A stretch of DNA of 64,000 nt, from NCBI RefSeq assembly GCF_000372725.1, contig NW_005201249.1:298280-362279 (forward strand), given 5' to 3'. Source of the DNA: Emiliania huxleyi CCMP1516. Lineage: Eukaryota > Haptophyta > Isochrysidales > Noelaerhabdaceae. The notes beneath the pieces were generated by a model. The model did not search any database. It was not told the origin of the DNA and worked only from the letters and a program-made list of their open reading frames with translations. Below are positions 62,001 through 64,000 of this stretch, piece by piece (positions within the stretch are counted from its first letter, which is position 1; every line of letters starts with the position of its first letter). The position numbers were made by a program, and so were the translations under genes.

Positions 62001-63424
62001 ATGAATCGATGGGTCGCCTCCAGAGACCCGGCAGGGGTGATGGCGCCTGCGCCGTTGGTTGTGCTTGCAGCGGCCGCTTCGTCGGCGAGTCGCTCAGGGT
62101 GCAAACGCAGAGGGGCAGAGGAGGGCCTATGGGCCGGCGCTTGCGTGCCGCTAAATTATGACCTCAGTGGCCCGTACGCCTTCAACAGCGAAGATCCCAA
62201 GCGGTGCTGCTGCCCTGGCATCCCCCGGATTGAGAGGCGTCCAGTCACGGGCCCAATGATGCACGCCGACTACCCAAATGTGAAGGTTTGCCGCGATCCA
62301 TCATTACACGCGCAGCCTCGCAGGACGCCCGCCTCCTCCACCTCCTCACCTGATCCACCGGGCGCGGCTCCGACCGCAGAGGGCTGGTTTCTGCTCGGAC
62401 AGGGCGCTGCGCTTAAGAAGACAGCGCTGCCGCCCGCATCTGCACGGTCAACGGTCGCCATCGCGGTGCCGCTCCACCCACCGGCGTTTGCCTGGGGATG
62501 CGGGCTCCTCCACTCGGCAGCGACTCACGGCCGCCGCTACCTGGTCGTGCCTATCTTTTCGAGCAGGCTCGAGATGATGCGCTGGGAACGACGCCACGCC
62601 TTCCATCGCGCGACCGCCCTCCTTCTCTCCATCCCGGCAAGGGCGGTGAAAAATCTGGCGGCGGCCATGAAGCTGGCCGCCGTGCACCGCATCTTTGCGG
62701 ATGCGGCATTCGTCACGCACGTTCTTGCCGTCGACGCAGACTCTGCGGTGACTGGCTCTGCCCTCGAGCCTGCCATTGCCGCATGGGAGAGGCGCGGGAC
62801 AGTCGCAATCTGGCGGCAGTGCCCGGCCGGCACCACAGGCGGCGGGAGCAGGGCCGAAGCGCAGCCGGACCCAGGATCGAAGCTCGGCAAGGGTGGCGGC
62901 TGCAACGCGTTGGAGGCCCAGGTCACTCACGCCTCCTGCGCCGCCGTCGGTCTCGCGGTGCACTGGAGCACGCCGATCGACCTTGAACTCGCAAACGTGC
63001 AAAAGTGTGGCGATATATTCTACCATAGGCGCATGCTGGGTCCGCCCACCTCACTGACGCGCCCGTGTACGCCCGGCGGCACTTCCTGTCCTTTTGGGCG
63101 CGGCTGAGATGGGGGAAGGTTCGCGGGCGGGCGGACGTCAACCTTGCCTATCTCTGCTACCTGCACCACGAGGCGAACTGGACGCTCGCGCCAATAGCGG
63201 TCAACCCAGAAACACACGCGGGTTGCGGGCACCCGCTGGTGCACACGGTCTGGTCACGGCCAGCGTGCCGGCGCATTTCGCTTCGCTTCGGCCTCGACCA
63301 ACGCCGCATCCACTCCGGGGCAAACGGGAGCGATCTGCGCGCCCACTCAGAGCCGGCAGCCCCGCCACAATGCTTTGCGCAAGTCCAGGCACCGAGCTAT
63401 CTCAAGCTGCAGGACATCAGGTAG
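62001..63424 (+). CDS. Glycosyltransferase-like protein of unknown specificity
   Basis: Exons 62001-62954 and 63029-63424 join in phase (74-nt GC-AG intron) to 449 residues. The N-terminus has a weak hydrophobic segment (APLVVLAAAASSAS) and a Cys-rich stretch (PKRCCCPGIP). The core STVAIAVPLHPPAFAWGCGL, then YLVVPIFSSRLEMM and FVTHVLAVDADSAVTG resemble a nucleotide-sugar transferase with a D-A-D metal motif and helices between strands. Exon 2 adds VYARRHFLSFWARLRWG and DVNLAYLCYLHHEANW. The intron start GCGGTGCACTGG resembles the exon 2 start GCGCATGCTGGG. The GT-A assignment is by pattern only. The start codon lies 33 bp from the divergent start of calpain A, so the two share a short promoter region. 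Confidence 0.6.
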
Positions 63425-64000
63425 TAGTAGTAGAAGTATTTGTAGTAGGGACCCTAACGAGGGAGAGAAAGAACTAAAATACAACCAATCCTGTCAGGAA
63501 AGAGAAAGCGGACACAAAACAAGAAAACATGACAAAGCGGTCCCACGATTGCGGATGTGGGGACTACATGATAACTGAGAGACTATGGAGAGTTCACGTC
63601 ATGACGGTTAGCCGCTGTCATGACGGTTAGCCGCTGTCATGACAGCTGCCAGCTGTCATACAGCAAACGACAGCGACAGTGACACCTACCTGTCACCAGC
63701 TGTCACCAGCTGTCACCAGCTGTCACCAGCTGTCACCAGCTGTCGTTGCTGCTGTCGTTGCTGCTGTCGTTGCTGCTGTCGTAACCATCCCCGACGGTCC
63801 AACTGTCACTGCTGCTGTAATTGCGCAGCTGTCATTCCTGCTGTCATTGCTGCTGTCATCGCTGTCGTTGCTGCTGCTGTGCTGTCATTGCTGCTGTCAT
63901 TGCTGCTGTCATTGCTGCTGTCATTGCTGCTGTCATTGCTGCTGTCATGAGCACCCCCGCAGGACAGTGTGTGGTGCCACTAGCGAGAGAGACAGGACAC
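63425..64000. repeat. Tandem 11- and 12-bp CTGTCA/CTGTCG repeats
   Basis: After a short (GTA)n run at 63421-63435, positions 63600-63650 hold 20-bp direct copies (GACGGTTAGCCGCTGTCAT). 63695-63745 hold 11-bp AGCTGTCACC-type units. 63745-63950 are mainly 12-bp CTGTCGTTGCTG and CTGTCATTGCTG units. No gene is supported; Leu/Ser/Cys-rich frames are repeat artefacts. Confidence 0.9.

Noticed and set aside
63639-63950. Cys/Leu/Ser-rich frame at the right end
   Set aside because: It is a translation of 12-bp CTGTC-type tandem repeats.
63600-63960. CRISPR array
   Set aside because: The repeats are short, contiguous and without unique spacers; the genome is eukaryotic.

Overview
This is a GC-rich nuclear window from a photosynthetic eukaryote. 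Small introns, nuclear genes for plastid-type proteins (a PsbP-family lumen protein, a bacterial-type ribosomal protein L24 with an ER-like signal start, an RsmB-type rRNA methylase, a CBS-pair protein), proline-rich PAN-like secreted proteins and a triple AP2-domain protein best fit an alga with a secondary plastid. I favour a haptophyte of the Emiliania/Gephyrocapsa kind. A dinoflagellate or pelagophyte is not excluded. One 100-base assembly gap lies at 18024-18123. No rRNA, tRNA or CRISPR was seen.

Layout: 62-1639 Pro-rich/PAN-like protein; 2141-5250 repeats, a 5'-truncated retroelement with target duplication and a fossil copia-type LTR element; 5292-7795 EF-hand membrane protein with seven exons; 8412-9392 CBS-pair protein (minus); 9581-11123 RsmB-type methylase; 12415-13386 secreted PAN-like protein (minus); 14239-14457 fossil virus capsid fragment; 15046-16996 exostosin-type glycosyltransferase; 17650-18297 two hairpins around the gap; 18680-19938 PAP2 phosphatase; 20366-21873 RCC1 propeller (minus); 22136-22700 HNH-like protein (minus); 24060-25806 NHL-BTB protein (minus); 26300-26520 fimbrin-like CH fragment; 27191-30518 threonine dehydratase (minus, about 17 exons); 30949-31263 Nup50-like; 32040-32944 lysozyme-like secreted protein; 33193-33834 L24; 33995-35020 PsbP-like (minus); 37241-39123 fatty-acid-hydroxylase superfamily; 40742-42661 ankyrin/U-box protein; 44032-45659 alpha/beta hydrolase (minus); 45932-47820 nested transposable elements; 47938-49021 two-repeat secreted protein; 50400-51660 decamer array and large inverted repeat; 52032-52859 AP2 protein (minus); 53038-53496 and 54037-54919 unknown proteins; 55250-61968 two tandem calpain homologues without catalytic residues (minus); 62001-63424 glycosyltransferase-like protein.

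The strongest new signal is in the introns. In nearly every gene whose exons could be joined by protein logic, the first bases of the intron are a near copy of the first bases of the downstream exon, from about 7 bp up to about 33 bp. The donor dinucleotide is GC about as often as GT, sometimes GA, and the acceptor is usually AG followed by G. Reading phases close exactly when these repeats are used to set splice sites (for example all seven exons at 5292-7795). This is the footprint expected if introns arise by tandem duplication of, or insertion with duplication at, AG|G sites. A second signal is a family of 10-bp-period tandem repeats in introns and spacers. A third is a stratified transposon site at 45932-47820 that can be decoded from a clean copy at 3394-3790.
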